Below, one piece after another: positions 32,492 to 42,011 of a stretch of 64,000 nucleotides of DNA. A model generated the notes under the pieces. It did no database searches, was not told the origin of the DNA, and was given only the letters and a program-made list of their open reading frames with translations. Both the position numbers and the translations under genes were made by a program. Origin of the DNA: Gemmatimonadota bacterium (GTDB taxonomy: Bacteria > Latescibacterota > UBA2968 > GCA-2709665); the NCBI GenBank assembly GCA_028873695.1, contig JAPPNU010000012.1:62001-126000 (forward strand), written 5' to 3'. Position 1 is the stretch's first letter. The number at the start of each line of letters is the position of its first letter.

Positions 32492-33817
32492 ATGCTGAAA
32501 GCAGGCGCCTCAAAAGTCAACATCACCCCGTTTCTGGGCGGTCCGATGGCCGGTTATTCGGCGCGTGACCGGGGAAGCGAGAGCATCCACGACGAACTCC
32601 ACGCGAAGGCGCTGGTTCTGGATGACGGAAAAACCGGCGTCGCGCTGATTACCACCGACCTCATCGGCATCGACCGGGAACTCGCGGCGCACGTCCGCAG
32701 GCTTGTCGAAGCGGACGTCGGACTCGGGCCCGACCGGGTGTGGATGACCGGGTCCCACACCCATTTCGGTCCCGCCGTCAGGACCGGCGGAACGGCCGAC
32801 GAACACACGGAACCGTATGACCGGTCGTATGCGGACGTGCTGGCCGCGAAGCTGGCCACCGCCGTCAAGATCGCGCACGACCGGCTTCGACCCGCCCGCC
32901 TTGGCGCGGGCTCTATCCGCGCCGAAGGCATCAGCTACAACCGGCGGCTCATCCGGCACGACGGAAAGGTGCAGATGAGCCTCACGCTGCCGCCACCCTA
33001 CGAGGGTCTGAAATTCCGCCCGATGGATCCGGAAGTGGGCGTGCTTAAAGTGGAAGGCGAAGCCGACGGCGACACCATCGCCTCGCTCGTCAACTTCGCC
33101 TGTCATCCCGTCTCAAGCACCGACCGCACGTACGAGATTACCGCCGATTATCCGGGATACGCCATGGACCTGATCGAATCCGTGGAAGGCGGCACGTGCC
33201 TGTTCGCCCTGGGCTGCGCGGGCAATATCGTGCCCATACAGCGGCAGGGCCGTTCCAAACGGCAAGTCGGCCTTTCGCTGGGCGGCTGCGCGCTCAAGGC
33301 GCTCCAGTGGATTCAGACGACCGATGGCCACCGGATCCGCGCATCGAGAAAGACGATCGAATTGCCGCTGCGCCGGTTTCCGTCAGCCGCGCGAATGGAA
33401 CAGCGGATTGCAGACGCCGAAGCCGTGCTGAACAGCGCCATGAAGAGGAAGGCGCCGTCGCGCGAGATAACCGTATGCCGTGAAGCCCTGGGCCTGGCCA
33501 GAAGTCTGCCCCGCTGGGCGGAGCGCTTCGGGCGGCGCAGGACCCGTCCCACCGAAATCCAGGTCTTCTGGATCGGTGATATCCCGATGATCGGGCTGCC
33601 CGGGGAAGTCTTCGTCGAACTCGGACTCCGTGTCAAGAAAGCCCTGAATGCCTCTCCGGCCCTGGTCGTCAGCCTGAGCAACGACAGCGCGGGCTATATT
33701 CCGGTGCGCCGGGCCTACCGTGAGGGCGGTTACGAATCCAATGTGTCGCCCTTCGCCCCGGGCTGCGGCGAACACCTCGTCAGGGAAGCGCTGGACCTCG
33801 CCGAATCGATACGGTAG
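32492..33817 (+). CDS. Neutral/alkaline ceramidase-like hydrolase, copy 1
   Basis: The 441-residue protein matches the N-terminal domain of neutral/alkaline non-lysosomal ceramidases: VNITPFLGGPMAGY at the start, zinc ligands in GSHTHFGPA, NFACHPVS, and the ALGCAGNIVP loop. It lacks the C-terminal Ig-like domain and any signal peptide, so it is likely cytoplasmic. Family members hydrolyse ceramides, but short bacterial forms often have unknown amide or ester substrates. GGAGA precedes ATG 32492. Homologous to the next gene. Confidence 0.85.
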   Translation: MLKAGASKVNITPFLGGPMAGYSARDRGSESIHDELHAKALVLDDGKTGVALITTDLIGIDRELAAHVRRLVEADVGLGPDRVWMTGSHTHFGPAVRTGGTADEHTEPYDRSYADVLAAKLATAVKIAHDRLRPARLGAGSIRAEGISYNRRLIRHDGKVQMSLTLPPPYEGLKFRPMDPEVGVLKVEGEADGDTIASLVNFACHPVSSTDRTYEITADYPGYAMDLIESVEGGTCLFALGCAGNIVPIQRQGRSKRQVGLSLGGCALKALQWIQTTDGHRIRASRKTIELPLRRFPSAARMEQRIADAEAVLNSAMKRKAPSREITVCREALGLARSLPRWAERFGRRRTRPTEIQVFWIGDIPMIGLPGEVFVELGLRVKKALNASPALVVSLSNDSAGYIPVRRAYREGGYESNVSPFAPGCGEHLVREALDLAESIR

Positions 33818-33872
33818 GCGTTCACTCCAACGGCCCGCGCCACGGAGCGCGGGCCGGGAAAAGGCGTTGCTT

Positions 33873-35186
33873 ATGTGGGCATTCCTGATTCTGATTCTCT
33901 TCGTTCTGGTCCTTCATCTCTCGAGAACACGCGCGGCAGCCGCCGAAGTCGCGCTTTCCGCGGGCGCGGCCAGGACCGACGTCACGCCCGATCCGGCGAT
34001 GGTGAACTGGGTGGACGGCAAACCCTACGACGGCGTTCTGGATCCGCTCGCCCTGCGAGGGCTCGTTCTCTCGGACGGCGCTACACAATTCGCTCTGATC
34101 TGCTGGGACCTCATCGACGCCACGGAGGAATGCGTCATCGACGTGCGCCGGGCGGTTCGCGGCGCAACGGGCATCCCCGAATCGCACGTCCTCGTGGCCG
34201 CCTCGCACACCCACTCCTCGCCCCGTTCGCCGTATGTCCCTTCCACGTTTCCCGGCCGGAAGAGCGAACGGCTGAGAGCCATACTCGACGATCCCGTCTT
34301 CGAGGCCTGGAGCCGGCAACTGCCCGGACAATGCGCGGAGGTGCTGAAACGCGCGCAGAACCGGCTGCAGGCCGTCACGATAAACATCGGCCGTGCGAAC
34401 GTCTCGGAATGGTTGTTCAACCGGCGGCCCCTGGACCCCGACGGCAACGTCGTTACGATGTTCCGGCCCAAAGATCCGCATACGCTGCCCGACGGCCTGC
34501 GTTTCGGATCGCTGGATCCCACCCTGACCGTGCTCACCCTTCAAGGCGCGGACAATACCAACGTCGCCACCGTTTACAGCCTGCCCTGCCACTCCGTTTC
34601 CATCTACCCCTTCCATCGCGGCGTCTCGGCGGACTGGCCGGGACCTGCCAATGAGCGGATTTCGAAGGTTCTGGGCGGCGAGACCTTCTTCCTGCAGGGC
34701 TGCGCGGGCGACGTCGTTCCGGTCGCGCGAGGAGAAGAGGCGCGATCGGAAATGGCCCGTTTCTTTGCGGAACGGGCCATCGCGGCGGCTCGGAACTCCC
34801 ACCGCCTGCCGTCGTCACCTCTGAGGATTTCAACCGGGATCGCCGGCCTCCCACTCGTATCGGAAGCACGAAAAAAAGCGGGCGCCGACATCCGGCCGGT
34901 CGAAATTCAAGTGATTGCCTGCGGACCCTTCGGCCTGGCCGTGCTGCCGGGAGAACCCCTCAACGGGCTCGCGCGCGAGATTCAGGCGCGTTCGCCCCTC
35001 CCGCACACGCTTGTCATCGGCTATGCCAATGGCCGCGGCGTAAGTTACGTGGGACTTCCCGGTGAAAAAGCCAGAGGCGGGTACGAAGCAGGCGCGGGCC
35101 AGGGTACCGAAGAAGCCGGCGACTTTCTCATCCAGACGGCCGTTCGGCTTCTGCGCGAGACGGCTGAAAGCGCCTCGGAGGGTTGA
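33873..35186 (+). CDS. Neutral/alkaline ceramidase-like hydrolase, copy 2 (membrane-anchored or secreted)
   Basis: The 437-residue protein begins with a hydrophobic signal or anchor (MWAFLILILFVLVLHLS), then the ceramidase-type domain: ARTDVTPDP, zinc motif ASHTHSSPRS, YSLPCHSVS, FFLQGCAGDVVP. It is a paralog of copy 1 with the exported version of the same chemistry, suggesting one acts outside and one inside. The final 59 bp overlap the 3' end of the convergent Gfo/Idh gene. Confidence 0.85.
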   Translation: MWAFLILILFVLVLHLSRTRAAAAEVALSAGAARTDVTPDPAMVNWVDGKPYDGVLDPLALRGLVLSDGATQFALICWDLIDATEECVIDVRRAVRGATGIPESHVLVAASHTHSSPRSPYVPSTFPGRKSERLRAILDDPVFEAWSRQLPGQCAEVLKRAQNRLQAVTINIGRANVSEWLFNRRPLDPDGNVVTMFRPKDPHTLPDGLRFGSLDPTLTVLTLQGADNTNVATVYSLPCHSVSIYPFHRGVSADWPGPANERISKVLGGETFFLQGCAGDVVPVARGEEARSEMARFFAERAIAAARNSHRLPSSPLRISTGIAGLPLVSEARKKAGADIRPVEIQVIACGPFGLAVLPGEPLNGLAREIQARSPLPHTLVIGYANGRGVSYVGLPGEKARGGYEAGAGQGTEEAGDFLIQTAVRLLRETAESASEG

Positions 35187-36138
35187 ACGACGAATTCCCC
35201 GAGATGGCGTCGATCATCTCCATCGTCTTCACCGCGTCGTCCAGACTACAGGCCGGGAACGAAAGCGCGCCACCTTTCCGGACCCATCTCAGGAACGTGC
35301 GATCCTGCTGATAGAATCCCGGTTTGTAGCGACGGTCGACGTCGTCCCCTTCAACGTTCTCAGGCTGTCCGCCCCTGCGTCTCAGGGTTGCGGCCTGACC
35401 AGGAGCGGACGTGAAGGTTACCCCATTGCCGCGTACTTCCACGCGGTGCCCTCCCGGAGCGAACCAGTCCATAGAGGCACGTCCCACGGCCCCGCCCGCG
35501 AAGGTCAACAGCGCCGAACAGCAGTCCGGCATGGGACCTTCCACAGTATGGTGCAACGGATGGACGTTCGCTACGTCACCCCCGAAAAATCGCAGCAGGT
35601 CCAGGGCGTGGATGCCGTTTGCCGCGCTCCAGCGTTTCAGGACCTCTTCCGGGAATTTCGGGTTTTCCCGGACCCGCCGGATATCTTCGTGAGCGTCCAC
35701 GGTCACGCTCTGTACCGGCCCGGATTCCAGGATCAGTTCCCTGCCTTTAAGAAGCGTGGAATAGAACCGCCGATTTACGCCCACCATCGCCGGCGCTCCC
35801 ACCGTTCGCGCCAGATCGGCCAGCGCGCGCGTCTGGGACGTATAGAGGCCGGGAGGCTTCTCCAGAAAGGTCGGGATACCGGACCGAATGAAGTCCGCGG
35901 CGACGGCTGCGACCTGGAGGACGCTCACGAGAACGAAAACGGCGTCGGGCGGATCCCCTTCCAGCAGGCTCTCATGCGAATTGAGGCGATTCGACACGCC
36001 GAACCGCGCACCGGTCTCTTCCAGAACGCGGGGGTTGCTGTCTACAAGCGTCGTCACACGCCCCTCGCGCAGGTCGGTGAGTACTTTCAGGTGCTGCTGG
36101 GCGATATTTCCGGCTCCGACGACCGCGATGTTCAGCAT
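35128..36138 (-). CDS. Gfo/Idh/MocA-family oxidoreductase
   Basis: The 336-residue NAD(P)-dependent enzyme has the Rossmann motif VVGAGNIAQQHLKVL and the signature FLEKPPG with the catalytic lysine, then the C-terminal alpha/beta domain. The family oxidises or epimerises sugars and cyclitols. It lies downstream of the sugar-acid cluster, separated from it by family D and C repeats, so it may be on a different transcript. Its 3' end overlaps the convergent ceramidase-like gene. Confidence 0.9.
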   Translation of the reverse strand: MLNIAVVGAGNIAQQHLKVLTDLREGRVTTLVDSNPRVLEETGARFGVSNRLNSHESLLEGDPPDAVFVLVSVLQVAAVAADFIRSGIPTFLEKPPGLYTSQTRALADLARTVGAPAMVGVNRRFYSTLLKGRELILESGPVQSVTVDAHEDIRRVRENPKFPEEVLKRWSAANGIHALDLLRFFGGDVANVHPLHHTVEGPMPDCCSALLTFAGGAVGRASMDWFAPGGHRVEVRGNGVTFTSAPGQAATLRRRGGQPENVEGDDVDRRYKPGFYQQDRTFLRWVRKGGALSFPACSLDDAVKTMEMIDAISGNSSFNPPRRFQPSRAEAERPSG

Positions 36139-36249
36139 TTCGTCCCTTTTCCTGTTGGTGTTACACGCCTGACCGCGGCTTCCGATCTTACCATTGTGCC
36201 TTCGTGTCTCCGCGTGACGCCAGTTTCTTGGTACTGCTCCCCCGCTCCC

Positions 36250-36433
36250 CGGACCTACCCCCTGGCCCCCTTCCTCAAAGAAGGGGGAACCGGGGCTTCT
36301 CGATGTGTTGTCCTTGAGAAAAGACGTTGATGACGTTCGCCCGTCTACGAGTGTCTATGCGGGAAGGCGTCAAAGCACTGCTTCGCTTCTCTCCCCCTTT
36401 CCTTCAGGAGAGGGGGTCGGGGGGAGGGGCTGG
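36250..36433 (-). repeat. Family D repeat, copy 2
   Basis: Inverted relative to 10421-10606, with the same two G/C palindromes and shared middle segment (CTTGAGAAAAG..., CGTCTACGAGTG). It lies between the Gfo/Idh gene and the symporter's small partner gene. Confidence 0.85.
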
Positions 36434-36453
36434 TTTTGATCTTGCCTTTCGCA

Positions 36454-36488
36454 TTTAGCTGATGGCTGACGGCTGATAGCTGACAGCT
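36454..36488 (+). repeat. Family C GCTGA-rich repeat, copy 2
   Basis: Five tandem imperfect AGCTGAT/GGCTGAC units directly downstream of the small accessory gene, adjacent to the family D repeat. Confidence 0.7.
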
Positions 36489-36490
36489 CT

Positions 36491-36649
36491 TTATTCCTTC
36501 CCATCTTCCATCCGATGTTGGCGATCGATGGACTCGAACAGGGACCTGACGTCGAAAAAGCCGCCGATGCCCACGACAACGGTAACGACGGCGAAGACGA
36601 GCAGTCCGATGAGAAGTACGGCGCCCCAGAAAGGAACCCAGAATGCCAT
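36491..36649 (-). CDS. Symporter small accessory protein (52 aa)
   Basis: A 52-residue frame begins 3 nt after the symporter stop, with AAGGAGG 7-8 nt before its ATG. The product has one long membrane helix (about 4-30, FWGAVLLIGLLVFAVVTVVV), then GIGGFFDVRSLFESI and a charged tail. Small one-helix partners encoded directly behind SSS-family symporters are a recognised pattern. Tight coupling and an excellent ribosome site support a real gene despite its size. Confidence 0.75.
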   Translation of the reverse strand: MAFWVPFWGAVLLIGLLVFAVVTVVVGIGGFFDVRSLFESIDRQHRMEDGKE

Positions 36650-36652
36650 GGA

Positions 36653-38200
36653 TCACGCCTCCTTTTCGCCGGGTGAACGGTCGGGAAACAGCAGGGAGCC
36701 GAGAACCATCAGGACGAGCGCCAGGACGGTCACACCCAGGCCGATATGCGCGCCGGTGAAGGCGTCCAGACCCAGGGCCCGCTTTACAGGCGTCAGGCCG
36801 GCGACGGCCGCGGCGCCGGCCGCAAGGGCGAGGTACGCCCCGGCGGTGCTGGCGCGCTTCCAGTAGAGGCCGGTGAGAAGCAGGGCAAACGCGCCCGTGA
36901 AGTAGATAGCGCCGCTCACGAGCATGTAGTCCCACAGGTCCTGGCCGAGCTCGTACCACAGCCCCCAAACAAGCAGAAAGGCGCCGATGACAAATATGAA
37001 GATCCTGGAGAGGGTCAGGCGCGCGCGGGTGGAAAGGGTATCGCCGGTGGCCGGGGCGACCACGTCGTGCGTGAGCACCGAAGACCAGCACAGCAGGTAG
37101 CTGTCGTGGGTGGACATGAACGCGGCAAGCAGTCCCGCGCCGATCAGGCCGATGAGACCCGCGGGAAGGATCTGGCTGAGGAAGACGGGCATGGCCAGAA
37201 GGGTCAGGTCCGCGTTCCCCGTGGGCGCCCCGCCGGCGGAAAAAAAGACCGAACGGGTCACGTCGTCCTGGTAGAGATAGACGAGGGCGCAGATACCCAG
37301 GAACTGGGGTACCATGAATCGAACGAGAAACCCGATGGCCGACCAGGCGTAGAGTTTCTTCACCACCGCCGTACTCTCGGCTGCGCAGGCCCGCATCACC
37401 GCGGTCTGCCACACGGCGCAGGAGACGATCCCGGCGGTGAAGATCATCCAGACCACGTACGACGGGCCGAACCCGCCCCCTTCGTGAAGCGGATTGAACC
37501 CTGGCTCGCCGTGAATCGCCGCAACCGTATCCACGATCGACGACCATCCCAGCGTGTTTACGGCGATGCCGCATGTGACGATCACGCCCACGGAAAGCAC
37601 GATAAACTGGATATAGTCAGTGATCACAACCGAAACCATGCCCCCGAGAATGGTATAGCACAGAACCAGCAGGAGCATCACGGTCATGATCAGTCCGACC
37701 GACGTGGGGTTCGTGACTCCTGTCAGCCCGGCGACAAAGATCGCGCCCGCCTTGAGGAACAGACCCATATTGAGGATACCGGAAAGGGCGAGAAGCAGGC
37801 CGCCGAAGATGCGGACGCCCCGGCTGAACCGTTTTTCGTAGAATTCGGGAATCGTCATCACGCCCAGTTCGCGAAGCGGGACCACGATGAATCCGGTCAG
37901 GCCGATGATCAGCGTAACGATGCCTGCGATAAGGCCGATGTGAAAGGCGGCGAACCCGCCGGTGAATCCCTTCTGGGCGGAATACATGACCGTCACCAGC
38001 CCGAGTTCGCTGCCGATCATGGTGGCAACGGCGAGATACGGTTTCAGCGAACGGCCGGCGACGATATAGTCGCTCATGTTGCGGATGTAACGGTTGGCGT
38101 ATAGACCGATCGCGACGGTACCCAGCATATACAGGCCGACAATCGCCCAATCGATTGCGCCGAAGTTAGAGCCGATGCTGTTCAGGAGATCGGATGACAT
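36653..38200 (-). CDS. Sodium:solute symporter (SSS family)
   Basis: The 515-residue protein has about 13 membrane helices in the LeuT-like SSS fold. Recognisable segments are an N-terminal helix, SDYIVAGRSLKPYLAVATMIGSELG, TIPEFYEKRFSRGVRIFGG (family TxPEfxexRF motif) and GAGLLAAFMSTHDSYLL (Na+-site helix). It imports a solute with Na+. Neighbouring catabolic genes suggest a sugar acid, amide or dipeptide-like substrate. It carries the 52-aa partner gene 3 nt downstream. Confidence 0.93.
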   Translation of the reverse strand: MSSDLLNSIGSNFGAIDWAIVGLYMLGTVAIGLYANRYIRNMSDYIVAGRSLKPYLAVATMIGSELGLVTVMYSAQKGFTGGFAAFHIGLIAGIVTLIIGLTGFIVVPLRELGVMTIPEFYEKRFSRGVRIFGGLLLALSGILNMGLFLKAGAIFVAGLTGVTNPTSVGLIMTVMLLLVLCYTILGGMVSVVITDYIQFIVLSVGVIVTCGIAVNTLGWSSIVDTVAAIHGEPGFNPLHEGGGFGPSYVVWMIFTAGIVSCAVWQTAVMRACAAESTAVVKKLYAWSAIGFLVRFMVPQFLGICALVYLYQDDVTRSVFFSAGGAPTGNADLTLLAMPVFLSQILPAGLIGLIGAGLLAAFMSTHDSYLLCWSSVLTHDVVAPATGDTLSTRARLTLSRIFIFVIGAFLLVWGLWYELGQDLWDYMLVSGAIYFTGAFALLLTGLYWKRASTAGAYLALAAGAAAVAGLTPVKRALGLDAFTGAHIGLGVTVLALVLMVLGSLLFPDRSPGEKEA

Positions 38201-38435
38201 TGAAAATACCTAAGGAAATCCTGAAGTCGGGGAACGACAATCGCGTTGAAGGGATCGCGGGGCAGCCCGTGGCCTTCCGACGTCCTGTAGAACATGCTCG
38301 CGGCCTCTCATTCCGAAGGTTAACCACAAATCGAAAAACGACAACAGCAAAATTGGCCACAAAAAGCACAAAAGACACAGAAGGTATCGGTGCAAAACGG
38401 CGTGAAGGGTTAATTCGTTTTCCTTGTTGCAGGGG

Positions 38436-39437
38436 CTACTTCCACCTGAATACAACGCCCAGCACGGCTGCCGGATCATCGGCGAGCATGGTGTAGATTT
38501 CCTGGCACTGTTCCGGATCCGCAACGTGAGTGATGAGGTCTTCAACCGGCAATCTGCCCTCTCCCATCAGGCGCATCACCAGCCTGCGGTCCCGGTCCTT
38601 CGCCCATCGGTAGTAGATGTGGTCGGTCTCCGGCGTCTTGGGCTGATGGGCGCCCAGGATGCTGACTTCCCGCAGATGCACGTCGGCCAGGAAATCCATG
38701 TCCACGGTACCGCGCGGCGAACCCAACGCGACCACGCGGCCCGCGGTACACGCGATCCGGACGGCGGTGGGATACACGGCGGGCTTGCCTGTCGCTTCGA
38801 TGACGACGTTGGCGCCGTCTTCCACGCAGTGATTCCCGACTGCTTCCCGGACGTCGTCCACGTCACCGGGATTGATGCAGATTGCCGTGCCGCGGCTGCG
38901 GGCCATATCCAGGCGAAAGCCGTCCAGGTCGATGGCGATCACCGGAAGGGCGCCGGAGAGCTGTGCCAGGGTCGCCGCCAGCTGGCCGACGATCCCCAGG
39001 CCGATGACGACGACAACCTCTCCCAATTCGATACGCGCCACGCGAATCCCATGGATGGCGATTGCGCCCATGACCATAAAGGCGGCGGCCCTGGACGACA
39101 CGGAATCCGGGACCTTCAGATAAAAGGCCCTTCCGCCGTAGAGAATGCAGTGGCTGGCGTGGTTTCCCTGACCGGCGACGCGGTCTCCCGGCCGGATGCC
39201 TTCAACGTCTCTGCCGACTTCCAGCACGGTGCCGACGTTGCAATAGCCGGTGGCGCGGGGAAACCGTACCGCATTTCCGGGTTCTCCGCCGTGGGTCCAT
39301 CCGTGAATCTCGGTACCCACGCTGACGGCGGTGTACTCGTTTTCGAGAAGGATACCGTCATCCGGCACCGGACCCGTTTCGAAGGACGCGACTTCCATCC
39401 GGCGAATGCCGGGAATCTGAAGACGTCTCGCTTTCAT
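38436..39437 (-). CDS. MDR-family oxidoreductase without zinc ligands
   Basis: The 333-residue protein has the MDR layout with VSVGTEIHGWTHGG, GYCNVGTVLEVG, GDRVAGQGNHASH and the Rossmann motif IGLGIVGQLAATLAQLSG. The structural-zinc Cys cluster and the GHE catalytic-zinc motif of alcohol dehydrogenases are absent, so it is probably a zinc-independent NAD(P)-dependent reductase/dehydrogenase. ATG 39437 is preferred: AAAGGA sits 7 nt upstream, whereas ATG 39443 would be too close. Part of the transporter-linked catabolic cluster. Confidence 0.85.
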   Translation of the reverse strand: MKARRLQIPGIRRMEVASFETGPVPDDGILLENEYTAVSVGTEIHGWTHGGEPGNAVRFPRATGYCNVGTVLEVGRDVEGIRPGDRVAGQGNHASHCILYGGRAFYLKVPDSVSSRAAAFMVMGAIAIHGIRVARIELGEVVVVIGLGIVGQLAATLAQLSGALPVIAIDLDGFRLDMARSRGTAICINPGDVDDVREAVGNHCVEDGANVVIEATGKPAVYPTAVRIACTAGRVVALGSPRGTVDMDFLADVHLREVSILGAHQPKTPETDHIYYRWAKDRDRRLVMRLMGEGRLPVEDLITHVADPEQCQEIYTMLADDPAAVLGVVFRWK

Positions 39438-39524
39438 CTGCATGTCCTTTCGTAATTCCCGACGGCGAATTCGCGAGGGGCATTGAGACGGACACGGAAA
39501 CCCGCCGCAGGCCGGGCGCGGCTG

Positions 39525-40562
39525 CTACGCCTGCCCACGGTCCAGGGTATGGCGGAAGAGTCGCAGGAAGTTCCCTCCCCAGACTTTCCGGATTTCGTCT
39601 TCCGAGAGACCGCGGGAAAGCATGGCGCGGGTGAGGCGCACGAGCTTCGAGACGTCTCCGAAAACAGGTGTGGCCGAACCCATGCCGTCGTAATCGGAAC
39701 CGACGCCAACGTGGTCGATGCCGACCAGGTCCGCCACGTAACAGATATGGTCGACCATGCGGTCCACGGAAGGGTCTTCGGGATCGATAAAGCCCGGGAG
39801 ATACGCGATACCCATCACCCCGCCGGCCCCGGCCAGCGCCCTGAGCTGATCGTCGGTCAGACAGCGCCAGTGGTTGCAGACGGAAAAGGCCGCGGTGTGG
39901 GTCATTGTCACCGGGAGCGAAGACTGCTCCAACACCTGGTAGAAAGCCCTGTCGTTGATATGGGCCAGGTCCGTGATGACGCCCAGCCGGTTGCTTTCCT
40001 TCAGCACGGCTTTGCCGAAGTCCGTCAGCCCGCCGGCATTCCTGCGTTCACGCTCGCGGTCGTCAGGCGCGCACGGCCCGAAAGGACTTCTGCTGCCCTG
40101 TAGCAGGGACGGGTCGTCGCCGCCTTCGCCGTGGGTGATTCCGACGCAGCGAACGCCCAGGCGATAGTAAAGACGCAAGATATCCATTTCGCCTTCCAGC
40201 CAGCGTCCCGCGCCTTCGATCGTGAGCAGGATGCCGATCTTGCCGGACTCTCTCGCCCGTTCGACGTCCCTTGACGAGAATACCAGCATCAGGTCGCCCG
40301 GATAAAGCTCCGCTGACGCCAGGGTCTGTTCGAGGGTGACGCGGACGTTCGCGGTGGGACCGTTGCCGACGACGAAAAAGCCGGCGTCGAACCCGCCCTC
40401 CTTCATCCTCGGGACGTCCATGTGGTACGCGAGATCCCGCTTTTTCAGGTCCATCGGGCGATCGCCCCGGTGGACGTGCTCCACGGGCGTATCGTTGTGA
40501 CCGTCGACGATCAGACAGCGATCGTGGACCGCCTGCGCTACTTCAAGGGTGACTTCCGGCAT
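39525..40562 (-). CDS. Membrane-dipeptidase-like peptidase (M19)
   Basis: The 345-residue metallopeptidase has the M19 features: DGHNDTPVE with the first zinc ligands, LLTIEGAG with the bridging glutamate, VMGIAYLPGF and HVGVGSDYDGMG. The family cleaves dipeptides, including some with D-residues, and related beta-lactam or lactam amides. No signal peptide, so cytoplasmic. It is next to an M20 amidohydrolase, pointing to stepwise hydrolysis of an amide-linked substrate. Confidence 0.92.
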   Translation of the reverse strand: MPEVTLEVAQAVHDRCLIVDGHNDTPVEHVHRGDRPMDLKKRDLAYHMDVPRMKEGGFDAGFFVVGNGPTANVRVTLEQTLASAELYPGDLMLVFSSRDVERARESGKIGILLTIEGAGRWLEGEMDILRLYYRLGVRCVGITHGEGGDDPSLLQGSRSPFGPCAPDDRERERRNAGGLTDFGKAVLKESNRLGVITDLAHINDRAFYQVLEQSSLPVTMTHTAAFSVCNHWRCLTDDQLRALAGAGGVMGIAYLPGFIDPEDPSVDRMVDHICYVADLVGIDHVGVGSDYDGMGSATPVFGDVSKLVRLTRAMLSRGLSEDEIRKVWGGNFLRLFRHTLDRGQA

Positions 40563-40613
40563 GGTTATATCTTCCTTTTTCTGGTTGCCGCTGCCGCGCC
40601 TCCGGGGGCCGCG

Positions 40614-41936
40614 CTACGGCGGGTCGACCGGAACCTTCTGGTTCTTGCGGACAAGCGGATCGTACGTGAAACCTTCGGCGCGTTTTTCGAATTCCGCGCG
40701 GGCTTTGTTCAATTTCTCCGGATCCCGGCAGAGGTCGACCGCGCTTCCCGCTAAGACTTTGGCGGTCTGCCGGACCGCACGCTCGGCGAAGGGAAGGGCG
40801 GCCTGTGCGGCCATGTCCCGGTGGTGGCCGGGCGTTCCCTTCGCGTAACAGACCATTTGAAAGCGTCCCAGCGGGGCCAGCCAGGAGACGTTGTCCTCGT
40901 CCGTCGAGCCCCGACCCTGCGAGCCGCTGCCCTTGCCGATTTTCGTATTGAACCCCTTCTTGTAGCCGAGGCCTTCGGCGTGCTTCACGTCGGCTTCCGT
41001 GGGCTTGGGAGGGCCGAAGAGTTTAAGGTTCTTTCGGACGATCTCACACATCGCCTTGTTGGGCAGACGCGGGTACACGGCGGTGATTCGCGCCCATTTC
41101 ATCTTCGTATCGGTAGCCCCGGCGGCGCCCCGGGCGCATGCGGTGAGGCGTTCACGCACCTCGTCCACCTGTGCGCGGTCCTTGCCTCGAACGAAGTACC
41201 AGATCTTGGCGTAGGCCGGCACCACGTTGGGGGCGTCGCCCCCGTTACGGATCACGGAATGGATCCTGACGTTTTCGGGGACGTGCTCCCGGAGATAGTT
41301 GGCGGCGATATCCGTGAGCATCACCCCGTCCAGCGCGCTGCGGCCCCGGTGGGCCGATGCGCCGTGGGCGGTGCGGCCGAAGAACTCATAGACGACGGAG
41401 TCCAGCGACGACCCGCCGAAATTGTTGACGCCGGAAGAGCTCCCCGGATGCCAGGCCAGGCAGGCGTCCAGGTCGCGGAAGGCGCCGTCGCGGGCCATGT
41501 AGACTTTGCCAGCCAGGGTTTCCTCGGCCGGGCAGCCATAGTAGATGATTCTTCCCGGTGTACCGGTTGATTCGAGGACTTTCGCAGCGGCGACCGCACC
41601 CACGGCCGGGGCAACGCCCAACAGGTTGTGGCCTCAGCCGTGACCCCATTGACCTTCTTCGGGGCCGCAGTTGGGCAACGCGTCGTACTCCCCCAGCAGT
41701 CCGATCGCCGGTTCACCGGCGCCCCGCGTCGCGCGAAATGCCGTTGGGATCTTCTTGAACGGAAATTCGACCTCAAAGCCCCTCGATGCCAGATAGTCCC
41801 CGATAGCCCGGGAGGACTTGACTTCACGGAAGGGCCGCTCCGCCCAGGCGTGCACCTTTCTCGAAAGTACCTTTGCCCGTTCCGACTCTGCGGCGACGGC
41901 GCGGTTTACGTGACGCTTCTTTTCTTTCGTCGTCAT
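40614..41936 (-). CDS. M20-family amidohydrolase with in-frame UGA at the conserved Cys (selenoprotein candidate)
   Basis: Read through codon 101, this is a full-length 440-residue M20D/AbgB-like amidohydrolase: GLLGEYDALPNCG, then GHG-UGA-GHNLLGVAPAVGA, CPAEETLAGK, AHGASAHRGRSALDG, and a C-terminal dimerisation and catalytic part. The UGA (41636-41634) is exactly where the family has the metal-coordinating Cys of the GHGCGHNLLG motif. Both halves are in the same frame and uninterrupted otherwise. A hairpin with a 3-nt GUU loop starts 18 nt after the UGA, within the range reported for bacterial SECIS elements. Alternative: a nonsense mutation of TGC/TGT. ATG 41936 has AAGGAA upstream. Confidence 0.75.
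41600..41636 (-). promoter_or_regulatory. Candidate bacterial SECIS-like hairpin after UGA
   Basis: On the minus strand, after UGA, CCAC (41631-41628) can pair with GUGG (41603-41600), CC with GG inside, and GGGC (41619-41616) with GCCC (41612-41609) around a GUU loop. The loop begins with G and lies 18 nt after the UGA, as bacterial SelB-binding elements require. Structure inferred by eye. Confidence 0.45.
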
Positions 41937-42011
41937 GTGATATTCCTTCTCTGAAATACGCCGGGTTACGGGTCTGGCGTCTTGCAAAACGGCTTCTCCG
42001 CGAAATAAACG

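Noticed and set aside
36746..38104. Long plus-strand frame (about 450 codons) opposite the sodium symporter
   Set aside because: Low-complexity Gly/Arg/His/Asp composition, no start signal, and it mirrors a clear SSS protein.
41634..41636. UGA recoded genome-wide (alternative genetic code)
   Set aside because: UGA is used as the normal stop of other genes here (for example the dinG-like and SDR genes), so local Sec insertion or mutation are the only options.
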